A stretch of DNA of 36,541 bases, from NCBI GenBank assembly GCA_021202465.1, contig JAJQCZ010000026.1:1-36541 (forward strand), written 5' to 3'. Shown here in pieces: positions 1 through 11,403 of this stretch. The notes beneath the pieces are model-generated. The model did no database searches, had not been told where the DNA came from, and saw only the letters and a program-made list of their open reading frames with translations. This DNA comes from Lachnospiraceae bacterium. Lineage in GTDB: Bacteria > Bacillota > Clostridia > Lachnospirales > Lachnospiraceae. The first letter of the stretch is position 1. The number at the start of each line of letters is the position of its first letter. The translations under genes were made by a program, and so were the position numbers.

Positions 1-66
1 AAATTTTTTGAAAAATTTTCATTTTCCTCTTGACTTTTTATTTGCAGGCTGTTTGTCAACCACTTC

Positions 67-1668
67 TCAAACCTGTTTGTTCCATTTTCTCAAAAAGTAT
101 GCCGGTGCGCAGCTCCATGCATGACAATAGCTATTGACGACTGTTCCACCATATGGAGATTCATTCGGATTCTCCGGATTATATAACTCCCAGAATGTAT
201 CCGCCCCCTGGTCGGCCATGCCTCCCCAATAAGTGCGCAGAACCTGAAGCGCCCGGTCTTTCCTGCCGCTCTGTGCCAGTGCTTCAATATAATGGTGATA
301 GATATAAGGCGTCACCATGGCTTCTACTCCCGGTAAATCTCCCACCGCATCCAGTGCGCAGCCATTGTCCACTCCTGCAAGGACCATCCAGATCTGGGAG
401 GCCCAGGAAATCTGCTTTTCACTTCCGCTGACATACACATGTTTTTTCTCATCATAGAGCTTTGCACATGCTTTTATTTTGTCACTCATATCGCCGGGAA
501 GCCTGTTCCTTACTTTTTCAGCCAGGGGCAGGGCATGAGCGCAGGGTTCATCTTTTTCCTCTTCTGTTCCCTCACAACGTGACTCACCGACATTTTTTCT
601 TTTTTCTTCGGCTTCCTGCACATTTCCAGCGTGCTGCACATAGTTATTACAGATTTCCTGTGTCATCTCTTCCAGAGCTTTCGCACAATAAATATATATA
701 GCCTGCGCCGATGCCTGTTTATTCAGTTTCAGATTCCAGTCCACAAAACACCATCCCAGCGCGTCTCCGTCACGCACCAGGTTCTCACTGTCAAATTGTT
801 CTCCTGCGATTTCCCACTGACGCACAGCTGTCGGATATAGCTCGCAAAGTGTCTGCCAGTCACCTGTTTCCTTCCAGTAATCCCGCAGCGCGGCGATAAA
901 CAGTAAAGAATAGTCAAACATCTTCGTGTCATCAGCCTCGATTCGGGGACTCAAAAATATGCATGCGCTCACCTGACCATTATCGTAAGTGGAGCCCGCG
1001 AACAGATACAGACAGGCCTTCACCATGTCATTCTGGCGATATGTCTGGTAATTTGCCAGTGCTTCCAGCCGCAAATCTCCTATCCACAGACGGCGGTCGC
1101 GCTTCGGTCCGTCCTCGAACACAGTCTGCATGCAATTGTGAAGTGTGCGGCAGGCGATCTTATCGAGCAGAATATCCTGTTCTTTGCCAACAAAGTCTCC
1201 CCCGCAGAACGCCTCCAGCCGGCTCTCGTCCGCGGATGAGACAGCCTGACAGCTCACCTGATTTACCATCAGTCGGTATTTCATGCTGACATCCAACGCG
1301 GTAATTTTCACATAACGAAACGCATAGCGCCTCGGCAGCGACAGCCGACACGGTAATTCATCCACATGAATCTGTTCCGTCTGAATCCATCCCTTTGAAA
1401 TCCAGCCGTGATACTGCTCCACATCCTCTTCAAGCTCAGCTGCATGCTCAGCAAACTGAACTCTCAGCCATGCGGGCGCATCCGGATGACTGCCGGTGAA
1501 TCCAAGGTTCAATGTAACATAACCAACGTAATGGTTTCCAAAGTCAATCAACAGTGTATCTTTCGCCGCCATCTCTATCCTCTCGTAAGGAAGCGGAAAC
1601 ACTTCTTTTTTCTTTGGTTCCGGCAGCAGAGCCGACGCTTTTTTTAGAAATAACTCGTTATTCTTCAT
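67..1668 (-). CDS. GH78 family alpha-L-rhamnosidase-like glycoside hydrolase
   Basis: Likely removes terminal alpha-L-rhamnose from glycosides; no signal peptide is seen, so probably cytoplasmic. GH78 hallmarks are visible: EDGPKRDRRLWIGD at about residues 185-198 (acid region), TFWE near residue 494 and CHAWS near 515, typical of the (alpha/alpha)6 catalytic domain. At about 533 residues it is shorter than most GH78 enzymes (700-1000), with only a small N-terminal beta region, so extra carbohydrate-binding domains are absent. I chose the ATG at 1668 because GGAG lies 6 nt upstream; ATGs at 1680 and 1704 are in frame but lack a good ribosome site, and 1704 lies beyond a hairpin. It sits downstream of the GH3 gene on the same strand, probably co-transcribed. 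Exact substrate is unknown. Confidence 0.85.
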   Translation of the reverse strand: MKNNELFLKKASALLPEPKKKEVFPLPYERIEMAAKDTLLIDFGNHYVGYVTLNLGFTGSHPDAPAWLRVQFAEHAAELEEDVEQYHGWISKGWIQTEQIHVDELPCRLSLPRRYAFRYVKITALDVSMKYRLMVNQVSCQAVSSADESRLEAFCGGDFVGKEQDILLDKIACRTLHNCMQTVFEDGPKRDRRLWIGDLRLEALANYQTYRQNDMVKACLYLFAGSTYDNGQVSACIFLSPRIEADDTKMFDYSLLFIAALRDYWKETGDWQTLCELYPTAVRQWEIAGEQFDSENLVRDGDALGWCFVDWNLKLNKQASAQAIYIYCAKALEEMTQEICNNYVQHAGNVQEAEEKRKNVGESRCEGTEEEKDEPCAHALPLAEKVRNRLPGDMSDKIKACAKLYDEKKHVYVSGSEKQISWASQIWMVLAGVDNGCALDAVGDLPGVEAMVTPYIYHHYIEALAQSGRKDRALQVLRTYWGGMADQGADTFWELYNPENPNESPYGGTVVNSYCHAWSCAPAYFLRKWNKQV

Positions 1669-1683
1669 ACGAATCTCCATTCC

Positions 1684-1700
1684 GCCGCCAGGTCGGCGGC
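1684..1700 (-). other. small GC-rich hairpin before GH78 start
   Basis: GCCGCC and GGCGGC arms surround a 5-nt loop, directly upstream of the first plausible start codons of the GH78 gene. In the GH3-GH78 message it could limit ribosome access or protect a processed end. There is no T-run, so it is not a classic terminator. Confidence 0.4.
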
Positions 1701-1790
1701 ACAAATAATAAAGTTCTGCTTTCTTTCACGATACTCTTTTTAAGAAAATAACAACTCACACTTGCAAAGCGAGTGATGTCAGTTGCATTT

Positions 1791-4280
1791 CTATGATTGC
1801 TTCACTTTATTTAACATACTCATAAGATGAGACACTGCCCTCTCAAGCTCTTTGCGGGTAACCCTTCCGGCCTCATACCCCGCAAGTATCTGGCGAATCA
1901 CCGGCGGTCCGCCCGGCATCACGATATCATTGCCCGCGGTCACCGCGTCTGCACCGTCTACGACAACGTCCATATCGCCCCAGTCTGTAACAACAACTCC
2001 TTTAAATCCCCACTCCTCCCGCAGAATGTGCGTGCACAAATCTCTGTTTCCTCCGGCAAAGATCCCATTGATTTTATCGAAGGATGTCATGATGCATGCA
2101 ATTTGCACATTCCTGACCATCATCTCAAATGGCTTTAAATACAATTCTCTTGCGGCTCTCTCTGTCAGGATTGAATCCACCGCATCAAACTTTTTCTTTC
2201 CATTCCCACGCCGGAACGTTTCCTGCTCATTTGCAGCAAAATGTTTCGGACACACAAGAACCTGATGACCCGTCTGCACTCCTTTTGCGATCTCGCAGGC
2301 ACAGACACCCGTAAGGAAAGGGTCTTCCGAGAAATATTCAAAATTTCTTCCGCACAGCGGATTTCTGTGGAGATTCACAGCCGGTGCAAGCCAGATATCA
2401 ATCTGCTGTTCCTCACATTCCGCTCCCACCGCATCGCCAAAGAGCCGCCACAGGCTTCGGTCAAAAGAGCAGGCGACCAGCATCTCCGTGGGCCACGCGA
2501 TCTGACCGGTTCCCGCCGGACCATCTTTATAAAAGACAGAGTGAATCCCTTTCTCCTCGATTGCCGGGGACACATAGCCCGGATAACCTGTCGGATGACT
2601 GTTCGTTGTCAGAGGTTTTCCTGTCTTATCGAAAATTGTGGAAGGATCGCGTCGATCCCCAAGAGCGGCAAACGGTGTTCCCGGACCGTATCCGACACAA
2701 AGTGATGCCAGTTCTTCCACAGACAGTTCCCGGAGGATGTCTCTCACACTCAGATTTTCAGTCTCCCTCCTGCTTTCTGCATCTCCTCCTTCTCTCCTCA
2801 CAAAAACGTCTTCTTTACGGATATAAAGCGCAGAAAACCTCTTATCCTCTGCATAGGCTTCAATCGTCAGGTTCTCTCCCCTGTCCTTTGCCGTCAGAAA
2901 ATTCAGTTTTTCTTTATTACAATCCGCAACGCTCAGACGATTGGTGCACTGCTCCAGAAGAATCGTCTCTTCCACACGAAGTGCTGACACAGCGACTGTG
3001 TTCCTGGATGAGTTTCCCACGCGCAAAATATAATCTCCCTCGTCAATCACCCACGCGGCTCTTTTCTCATCATAAACCCCCAGTTCTTTCCATGGAATAA
3101 GCACCATCCTTTCTTCCGCCTGACCGGGAGCAAGAAGAGATGTCTTTTCAAAGCCTTTTAATTCCTGATAAGGGTGTTCCAGACTGCTTTTTGATTTCTC
3201 TGCACCGAAACCTGCCCAGGATACATACACCTGAACCACTTCTTTTCCAGCCCGGTCTCCGGTATTTTTAACCTTCGTCTTTACCACGATTCCCTTTTCT
3301 GTCTTATTTACCGAGACCATGCAGGTTTCAAAAGATGTATAGGAAAGTCCATATCCGAACGGATACAGCACTCGTTTATCAAAGGTATCAAAATACCGAT
3401 ATCCTGCATAGATATCTTCCCAGTATACCGTCACCGGGCTTTTCTCATAGCCGCAGCTTCCGTTCTCTTCTGCCGACAGGCCGTACGCTTTATAATCCAG
3501 GATCTGTTCCGGACATTCCTTATTCCATGAGAAATGCTCTGCCGAAGGATAGTCCCCGTATTTCTCAGCGATTGTCACGGCCATTTTCCCCGAAGGATTC
3601 ACTCTCCCCGTCAGTACTCTGGCAAGCGCAGCCGGCCCTTCTTCTCCGGGAATACCGATAAACAACAGGCTCCTGATGCTGTCATATTGTCCGATCCATG
3701 ATAAATCAATCAATCCGTTCACATTGAGTACGATCGCCACTCTTGAAAAATGAGAACACACTTCCGCCAGGATCTTTTTCTCAGACTGCGTCAACTCATA
3801 ATCTTCCGGGAGATGTCTGTCACATTCTTCCCCGCCGGAATTTCTGCCAATCACAAAAAGCGCCGTGTCCGTTCTTTCTGCTGCCTGACCGATCAGCGCT
3901 TCAGGAACATCATATTCCTCCAAAGGCGGACGATATTTCCCGAAAATCTCATACATAATTCCGCTGTTTACCATTTCACTGATTTTTGTCCAGTCAAATT
4001 CCTCTTTTTCTGACACTGTTTCAGCTGATGCCCTGTACTGATAAAACTCTTTCAGCAGCGGTTCCGTCACAATTCCCTGTTTTTCACATTCTTCAAGGAT
4101 TGTCGCACATTTCGATACACTTGCCCCGCCTGATCCATTTCCGGAATACAACGTATCAATCTGTGCTCTTCCGAAAACAGCAATCTCTTTCCCTTCATCA
4201 AAAGGTAACAGATGATCCTCATTTTTCAGGAGAACAATCGATTCCTCCACGATCTTTTCGGCCATTGATTTTCTTTCCAC
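1791..4280 (-). CDS. GH3 beta-glucosidase with inverted domain order
   Basis: Hydrolyses terminal beta-linked glucose (or xylose) from oligosaccharides or glycosides; no signal peptide, so likely cytoplasmic. The domain order is reversed compared with standard GH3: the alpha/beta sandwich domain (ESIVLLKNEDHLLPF) is at the N-terminus, followed by a fibronectin-III-like domain (VVQVYVSW) and then the (beta/alpha)8 barrel at the C-terminus. The barrel carries RNFEYFSEDP, PKHFAANEQE and the nucleophile Asp of VVVTDWGDM, about residue 766 of 829. This order is known from Ruminococcus albus and Butyrivibrio enzymes. I prefer the GTG start at 4280 because GAAGGAG sits 5 nt upstream; the in-frame ATG at 4298 lacks a ribosome site. 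It is followed by the GH78 gene and is divergent from the AraC regulator. Confidence 0.92.
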   Translation of the reverse strand: MERKSMAEKIVEESIVLLKNEDHLLPFDEGKEIAVFGRAQIDTLYSGNGSGGASVSKCATILEECEKQGIVTEPLLKEFYQYRASAETVSEKEEFDWTKISEMVNSGIMYEIFGKYRPPLEEYDVPEALIGQAAERTDTALFVIGRNSGGEECDRHLPEDYELTQSEKKILAEVCSHFSRVAIVLNVNGLIDLSWIGQYDSIRSLLFIGIPGEEGPAALARVLTGRVNPSGKMAVTIAEKYGDYPSAEHFSWNKECPEQILDYKAYGLSAEENGSCGYEKSPVTVYWEDIYAGYRYFDTFDKRVLYPFGYGLSYTSFETCMVSVNKTEKGIVVKTKVKNTGDRAGKEVVQVYVSWAGFGAEKSKSSLEHPYQELKGFEKTSLLAPGQAEERMVLIPWKELGVYDEKRAAWVIDEGDYILRVGNSSRNTVAVSALRVEETILLEQCTNRLSVADCNKEKLNFLTAKDRGENLTIEAYAEDKRFSALYIRKEDVFVRREGGDAESRRETENLSVRDILRELSVEELASLCVGYGPGTPFAALGDRRDPSTIFDKTGKPLTTNSHPTGYPGYVSPAIEEKGIHSVFYKDGPAGTGQIAWPTEMLVACSFDRSLWRLFGDAVGAECEEQQIDIWLAPAVNLHRNPLCGRNFEYFSEDPFLTGVCACEIAKGVQTGHQVLVCPKHFAANEQETFRRGNGKKKFDAVDSILTERAARELYLKPFEMMVRNVQIACIMTSFDKINGIFAGGNRDLCTHILREEWGFKGVVVTDWGDMDVVVDGADAVTAGNDIVMPGGPPVIRQILAGYEAGRVTRKELERAVSHLMSMLNKVKQS

Positions 4281-4299
4281 ACTAACTCCTTCTTTCATT

Positions 4300-4330
4300 T
4301 TTATGGTATACTGGTACAAAGCCTGCCAAA
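4300..4330. promoter_or_regulatory. overlapping divergent promoters, GH3 and AraC regulator
   Basis: On the plus strand an extended -10 (TGGTATACT, ending 4312) precedes the regulator start by about 28 nt, with no clear -35. On the minus strand TTGGCA (4329-4324) and CATAAA (4305-4300), 18 bp apart, could drive the GH3 gene. The two overlap, so activity of one should affect the other. Confidence 0.45.
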
Positions 4331-4340
4331 GGAGAAGCAC

Positions 4341-5546
4341 ATGATTACGACAGATCTCAGACTCAATATTTTTGAAAAACTGCTTTTCGACAGCACCGGA
4401 ATATATTTTTGGAAATACAGCAAAGATTTGAAGCTAGAGTATTCAAACTGCCCTGATTCCCAGATTTTATGCAATTTTTTCTATCTGGATAGCTGTTATA
4501 CATTTCTTACTGATTATTTAAAGCAGGGAAACTCTGCGCCACTGCAGATCAACAGCGATCTCAGCCTTCTCTGGTTCATCGTACCACACTATGATTCGGA
4601 CCAGCTGGTCAGTATTTATATGATTGGCCCCGTATTTCAGACTCGTATCAGGGAAGCTATTTTTCGGGAATATCTTCAGACAAAAAACATGTCTCTTCAC
4701 TCCGGAATGAAACTGCTCAGCATTATCAGGAATATTCCCATTTCGGATCCCTTTGGCGAATTCAAGCACCTTGGCTGCATGCTTTATTCTGCCATTTATG
4801 ACCGAAAGCTGGATGTTACACAAATACATTCTCAGGTTGTATCTGAAAACGGAATATTGCCATCGCCTGATTTTTCCAGACAAATGCACAACTCTGAGCA
4901 GTCGGAAGCATTAATCCTGAAAAATGTAGAAGACGGCAAGCTGGGAGCCGATGATCTCCTCCACAGCTTTACGTTGCCGGGAACACCAGGCTCCATGTGT
5001 CCCGGCGATCCCCTTCGTCAGAAAAAAGATGAATGTATCACTTTCACAACACTTATAACACGAGCCGCCGTCAAAGGAGGATATCCTTATGAATACGCGC
5101 TCTCACTGAGCGACACCTATATTCGATCGATGGAGGAAGCCCCCGGCATATCTGAGGTAGAAAAAATATTTTTCAGCTGTTATACTGATTTCGTAGAAAA
5201 AGTACATCAGGTAAAGATGAATTTCCAGTATTCCAAAGCGGTCTCCAGTCTCATTACGTTAATTGATTCCTGCATTTTCAGCGATTTTTCAATGGAAGAT
5301 GCTGCACATACTCTCGGATATGCAAAATATTATCTGACGAAATGCTTCAAAAAAGAAACTGGTCTGACCGTCAGCGAATATCTCCGAAACCAGCGGCTTG
5401 AGACGGCAAAGGAGTTACTGATTCATTCAAACGAAGACATTGTAACCATCAGTAATCGCCTGCGTTTTTCATCACCGAGCTATTTTTCACAGCAATTCCG
5501 GCAATATGTTGGTGTTTCCCCGTCTGATTTCAGGGACAGCCATTAA
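4341..5546 (+). CDS. AraC/XylS family transcriptional regulator
   Basis: DNA-binding regulator, probably of the adjacent glycoside hydrolase genes. The C-terminal ~100 residues form the AraC double helix-turn-helix: the first around residues 317-340 (MEDAAHTLGYAKYYLTKCFK) and the second around 367-391, ending with the typical SSPSYFSQQFRQYVGVSPSDFR signature. The N-terminal ~280 residues are a non-cupin sensor region of unknown ligand, as is common in Lachnospiraceae AraC proteins. GGAG lies 6 nt before the ATG. It is transcribed away from the GH3 gene from overlapping promoters, which fits local activation by a plant glycoside or oligosaccharide, though the ligand cannot be read from sequence. 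Confidence 0.9.
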   Translation: MITTDLRLNIFEKLLFDSTGIYFWKYSKDLKLEYSNCPDSQILCNFFYLDSCYTFLTDYLKQGNSAPLQINSDLSLLWFIVPHYDSDQLVSIYMIGPVFQTRIREAIFREYLQTKNMSLHSGMKLLSIIRNIPISDPFGEFKHLGCMLYSAIYDRKLDVTQIHSQVVSENGILPSPDFSRQMHNSEQSEALILKNVEDGKLGADDLLHSFTLPGTPGSMCPGDPLRQKKDECITFTTLITRAAVKGGYPYEYALSLSDTYIRSMEEAPGISEVEKIFFSCYTDFVEKVHQVKMNFQYSKAVSSLITLIDSCIFSDFSMEDAAHTLGYAKYYLTKCFKKETGLTVSEYLRNQRLETAKELLIHSNEDIVTISNRLRFSSPSYFSQQFRQYVGVSPSDFRDSH

Positions 5547-5565
5547 TATGTACGGCCAATTACAA

Positions 5566-5610
5566 CGGCACCGGCCGGCCGCCCTGCTGTCAGGCGGCTG
5601 CCCGGTGCCG
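5566..5610. terminator. bidirectional hairpin between convergent genes
   Basis: Long GC-rich stem: CGGCACCGG pairs with CCGGTGCCG, and an inner GCCGCC pairs with GGCGGC. It lies between the convergent AraC gene and the MBL-fold gene. T-runs on either side are weak, so the strength is uncertain. Confidence 0.6.
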
Positions 5611-5647
5611 CTTCATCAGGCTTCCCCCCGCGTTCCCGGATCTGCGT

Positions 5648-6505
5648 TTAACGCAATGTGTGATCACTGTAGATAATATTCGCCGTACTGTGATCGCCTA
5701 TATCATCTTTCCTGAGATATTTTTTGGCAAGATAGCAGGGTTTTCCCATGCGCTCCGTTGAAATATGTCTGTCTTTTCCCTGCAAGATCAGTTCACACAG
5801 CCGAATGGAGCCTTCAATCAAATCCATCTCGCCATAACAGCTAAATCCGTGAAACATTAAAAACCGATCACATCTGCCTCTTGTTTTGTTATACAGATCA
5901 AGTAACATTTTTCGGTAATCACTCACCGTGGAACAATACTCATCGAAAAGGAATGTTCCCTGATTGCATGCGTCTCCCAGAATAAGCATACGATGTTTTT
6001 GAAGCAGAACAGTTATACATCCGGGCGTATGCCCTTTCCCCGGACATATTTCCAGCACTTCCGTTCCAATATCAAACGTCATCCCTGCTTCCAGATTTTT
6101 CATGAGCGAAACCGGTGCCGGTTTCATCCAGTCCTCTTTCTTCGGCGGGTACAGGATTCCCTTATAACCCCGAAACAGCTTCATCCCTTTATAATAGTCT
6201 TCCCGCATGGGAAGATTCCCATGTTCCTGATAAAGCTTTGCGTCTGCCAGATTCATGTAAATCTCCGCATCCGTGCCAAACGAGCCGGCTCCCATGGCAT
6301 GATCCAGATGTCCATGTGTCAACAGGATCGTCACCGGTTTTGACGTCAGGGTTTGCACGTACTCTTTCAGATTTCCGATTCCCAGGCCGGTATCAATCAA
6401 AAACGCATGTGTCTCGCCGATTACCAGATACATATTCGTCATCGCCGCATCTGTAATCACATACAGATTATCTGAGATTTTTTTGTGTTTATAAAATTTT
6501 GCCAT
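5648..6505 (-). CDS. MBL-fold metallo-hydrolase
   Basis: Metallo-beta-lactamase-fold enzyme of unknown substrate. The metal-binding HGHLDH motif is at residues 64-69, with further ligands in GKGHTPG, LILGDAC and a late FHG. At 285 residues it is a single-domain member without a beta-CASP or flavodiiron domain. I chose the ATG at 6505, preceded by AAAGGTGG with 5-nt spacing; the ATG at 6526 has no usable ribosome site. It is the last gene of the GPH-ROK-GH1-MBL operon, 30 nt after the GH1 stop, so it may process a product of beta-glucoside breakdown such as an aglycone lactone or ester; that is inference from position only. Confidence 0.85.
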   Translation of the reverse strand: MAKFYKHKKISDNLYVITDAAMTNMYLVIGETHAFLIDTGLGIGNLKEYVQTLTSKPVTILLTHGHLDHAMGAGSFGTDAEIYMNLADAKLYQEHGNLPMREDYYKGMKLFRGYKGILYPPKKEDWMKPAPVSLMKNLEAGMTFDIGTEVLEICPGKGHTPGCITVLLQKHRMLILGDACNQGTFLFDEYCSTVSDYRKMLLDLYNKTRGRCDRFLMFHGFSCYGEMDLIEGSIRLCELILQGKDRHISTERMGKPCYLAKKYLRKDDIGDHSTANIIYSDHTLR

Positions 6506-6535
6506 TTCTGCCACCTTTCCTGCCATTTCCGGCGA

Positions 6536-8930
<2,395 letters not shown>

Positions 8931-8931
8931 T

Positions 8932-10278
8932 TTACGCTTCCTCGGCCTTCCTTGCCAGTTCTTCACGAATCATCGGCAGTTTTTTATCCAGATCATACAC
9001 TTTGCACAGAATCGCAATCACAACACAGATCGCACTCGGAACAATCGTCGTTAAAGTCACGATCATATTGATGGCTCCCTGCGATTGAACCTCCAGCAAG
9101 CCGTCAAAGCCTGCGAGACCCATCAACACCCCCAGAAGACCCGTACCGACTGCTGTCCCGATTTTACTGGCAATACCGGTTGCGCATCCCAGTATTCCCG
9201 GGGTTCTCTTACCAAATCTCCACTCGCCATAATCCATCGTGTCTACAATGACCGCGCTCGCCATGAACCAGATCGGATAAAAACCAAGATTTGCCAAAAG
9301 GGCTGAAATAAATCCTATCGGAATGCTCGTAATACCAAGCAGCTTAATCAGATATCCCACCGCGCCGATGATTGCGCATACCATCAGGACCTTCATGGTG
9401 CCAAATTTTTTCGACAGTTTCGGCATCGTGATCAGTGCAAAGATCACGCTGAAAACGCTCAAAGAGAAAATGGATGCATAACCAATATCACCCAAAATGT
9501 AGATACAGTAATAATTCATATTCGAAATATTAGAACAGATATTCGACAGCAGCAGGATTACCCCAAACAGCAAAATATATTTGTTCTTAAAGAAATACTT
9601 AATATTCTCCAGAGAATTCCCGGACTGCTCCGCTTTCACCGCCGTATCCTGCGTGGTGGTGCGTATTTCTCTGATCGTCAGGAAACGAATCAATCCTACA
9701 AGAACCGAAGGAATCACGATAATAAAACTCAGCTTCGACCACCCCTCTTTTGTCGTTCCCATGGTAGAAATCAGCTGAGGGATGATAATAGCCGCAATCA
9801 ATGTCGCAAAGAGTGAAATAATGGCTCCGAAGGATGTAACGCTTACACAATCCTCGGATTTCTCCACTGCGTTTGACAGGTAAGGCGCTTCATTACAGGA
9901 CACCAATGTGCTGAACACCGAATTTACCATCGTGTACATGATAAACAGGTAAACCAGTCCCGCATGCTCACTCAGATTCGGTGCGCTGAACAGAAAAATC
10001 ACAGCGGCTCCATAACCAATCAGTGCCAGATCATAAGGTCTGGCCTGCCCCAGTCTTGTTTTCGTCCTGTCGATGAGCATTCCGGCCATAAAATCAGTAA
10101 AACCGTCAAATATTTTGGAAACCATGAACGCGATTCCCACACTTGCAGCTGACAGTCCCATATAGTTCGTTGCGTAGACTGTAACATACCCCATAAGAAC
10201 GGTAAGTACACAGGTAGTAATCATCTTACTTGAAAACAGGACTTTAAATTTCATTCCTGTTCGTTTCATCTGATTCAT
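8932..10278 (-). CDS. GPH-type sugar:cation symporter (MFS)
   Basis: Membrane transporter of about 448 residues with roughly 12 hydrophobic segments. It has the GPH-family signatures DGFTDFMAGMLIDRTKTRLGQARPY near the N-terminus (a long variant of the DxxxDxxxGxxxDRT loop) and a late MDYGEWRFGKRTPGI motif. It probably imports an unphosphorylated beta-glucoside or similar glycoside with sodium or protons. The start at 10278 is chosen from AAAGGAG 8 nt upstream; an in-frame ATG at 10440 would add 54 hydrophilic residues that the family does not have. It is the first gene of the operon with ROK, GH1 and MBL genes; its stop nearly touches the kinase start. Confidence 0.9.
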   Translation of the reverse strand: MNQMKRTGMKFKVLFSSKMITTCVLTVLMGYVTVYATNYMGLSAASVGIAFMVSKIFDGFTDFMAGMLIDRTKTRLGQARPYDLALIGYGAAVIFLFSAPNLSEHAGLVYLFIMYTMVNSVFSTLVSCNEAPYLSNAVEKSEDCVSVTSFGAIISLFATLIAAIIIPQLISTMGTTKEGWSKLSFIIVIPSVLVGLIRFLTIREIRTTTQDTAVKAEQSGNSLENIKYFFKNKYILLFGVILLLSNICSNISNMNYYCIYILGDIGYASIFSLSVFSVIFALITMPKLSKKFGTMKVLMVCAIIGAVGYLIKLLGITSIPIGFISALLANLGFYPIWFMASAVIVDTMDYGEWRFGKRTPGILGCATGIASKIGTAVGTGLLGVLMGLAGFDGLLEVQSQGAINMIVTLTTIVPSAICVVIAILCKVYDLDKKLPMIREELARKAEEA

Positions 10279-10316
10279 AGCAGCTTCTCCTTTTCGCGAA
10301 ATCAGAGATTTTTCAG

Positions 10317-10330
10317 ATACAGACCTGTAT
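10317..10330. promoter_or_regulatory. operator-like dyad upstream of symporter operon
   Basis: Perfect 6-bp arms ATACAG and CTGTAT around a 2-bp centre, about 40 nt upstream of the symporter start. Size and position suit a LacI/GntR-type repressor or other sugar regulator. No well-spaced -35/-10 pair could be placed next to it. Confidence 0.4.
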
Positions 10331-10563
10331 AAATCGTCCTGACATTCCCGGGATATTTCAACGATTACCACATCAGGCCTTCTGCCATTTCCTGATTTCT
10401 TTTGTATTATGTGCTCATCATAAAGTAACACCTCTGTCATCAGAAGTTAGTTTTTAGCTTTTCATATAATTAAATCGTCTCATTTTAATCTTTCGTCCTG
10501 TTTTTAATATAAATCTCTAATTATTGATACCGCCAGCTGCAATCTGTTCACAGCTTTCCTCGT
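10331..10563. other. AT-rich intergenic stretch, no gene seen
   Basis: Low-GC leader region upstream of the symporter operon. Several TATAAT-like hexamers occur but none has a convincing -35 at 16-18 bp. I see no open gene, RNA gene or repeat here. Confidence 0.5.
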
Positions 10564-10764
10564 TCATTTTGATTTCTGAAAAACATAAACGGAATTGGTT
10601 ACATAATCACCAATCTTTCCCTGAAACTTCAAAGCGTACTTTTTATCCTTAATCTGCTGCAGCGCCGTCTCCGGTGAATCATCTGACTTCAGTTCTATGA
10701 TGATTCCATCATCGGATTGAGAAAGCCCCCTGATTGTGGTATCATAAACAATGAAATTTCCCGG
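10564..10764 (-). pseudogene. C-terminal remnant of PD-(D/E)XK nuclease-like AAA protein
   Basis: Reading minus-strand codons that end at TGA 10566-10564 gives about 65 residues: NFIVYDTTIRG, then DGIIIELKSDDSPETALQQI, then DKKYALKFQGK and a short tail. This matches the end of the AAA-ATPase-like/PD-(D/E)XK superfamily proteins (DUF1703-type) that are common in gut anaerobes, where IIELK is the nuclease-fold core. No start codon, ATPase domain or upstream frame remains, and the ProX gene begins just beyond, so it is a truncated remnant. Confidence 0.6.
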
Positions 10765-10811
10765 GCATACAGGAAAGATCGCAGAATTGTGACCGAATGG
10801 AGGAAAACACT

Positions 10812-11360
10812 GTGTTGGAATTGTTCAATGGCTGTCCCACTTCCAGTGTAGGGCGGCCGGATAAAGAGATTCGGGTATACGATCTTCTGGATTCTTTGCA
10901 GATCGAATACCAGAGGCTTGACCACGAGGCTGCCACGAACATGGCAGTGTGCGCAGAAATTGACCTGTCATTACAGGCGACCATCTGCAAAAACCTCTTT
11001 CTGTGCAACCGGCAGGAAACCAGCTTCTATCTTCTGATGATGCCGGGAAACAAAAAATTTTTGACGAAGGAATTGTCAAAGCAGCTTGGCATCAGCCGCC
11101 TTTCCTTCGCCCCGGCAACGTATATGGAAAAATATCTGGACATCACGCCCGGCTCCGTCAGCGTCATGGGACTGATGAACGATGCAGAGAAAAAGGTTCA
11201 GCTGGTTATCGACGAGGATGTTCTCAAAGGCGAATATATCGGATGCCACCCCTGTATCAACACATCCAGCCTGCGATTAAAGACGGCAGACCTGACAGAA
11301 AAGTTCCTGCCGGTCGTTAAGCATGAACCGATCATCGTGCATCTGACCGGTGGGGAATAA
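10812..11360 (+). CDS. ProX-type prolyl-tRNA editing protein (YbaK domain)
   Basis: Free-standing editing-domain protein of the YbaK/ProX family, which hydrolyses mischarged Ala-tRNA(Pro) or related misacylated tRNAs in the cytoplasm. The whole length fits: TICKNLFLCNRQ, the catalytic-lysine region, FLTKELSKQLGISRLSFAPA, the GSVSVMGLMND loop and GCHPCINTSSL near the end. I chose GTG at 10812 because GGAGG lies 8 nt upstream; an in-frame ATG at 10797 would be part of that same ribosome site, and a TTG at 10815 would also give the MELFNG start seen in relatives. It is followed 43 nt later by a small zinc-ribbon gene on the same strand. Confidence 0.88.
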   Translation: MLELFNGCPTSSVGRPDKEIRVYDLLDSLQIEYQRLDHEAATNMAVCAEIDLSLQATICKNLFLCNRQETSFYLLMMPGNKKFLTKELSKQLGISRLSFAPATYMEKYLDITPGSVSVMGLMNDAEKKVQLVIDEDVLKGEYIGCHPCINTSSLRLKTADLTEKFLPVVKHEPIIVHLTGGE

Positions 11361-11403
11361 AGAGAATAAATCATGATCGAACGATCAAAGGAGCGTATCC
11401 GCC

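Noticed and set aside
5566-5610. Possible riboswitch or structured RNA
   Set aside because: It is a simple long hairpin between two convergent genes; terminator is the simpler reading.
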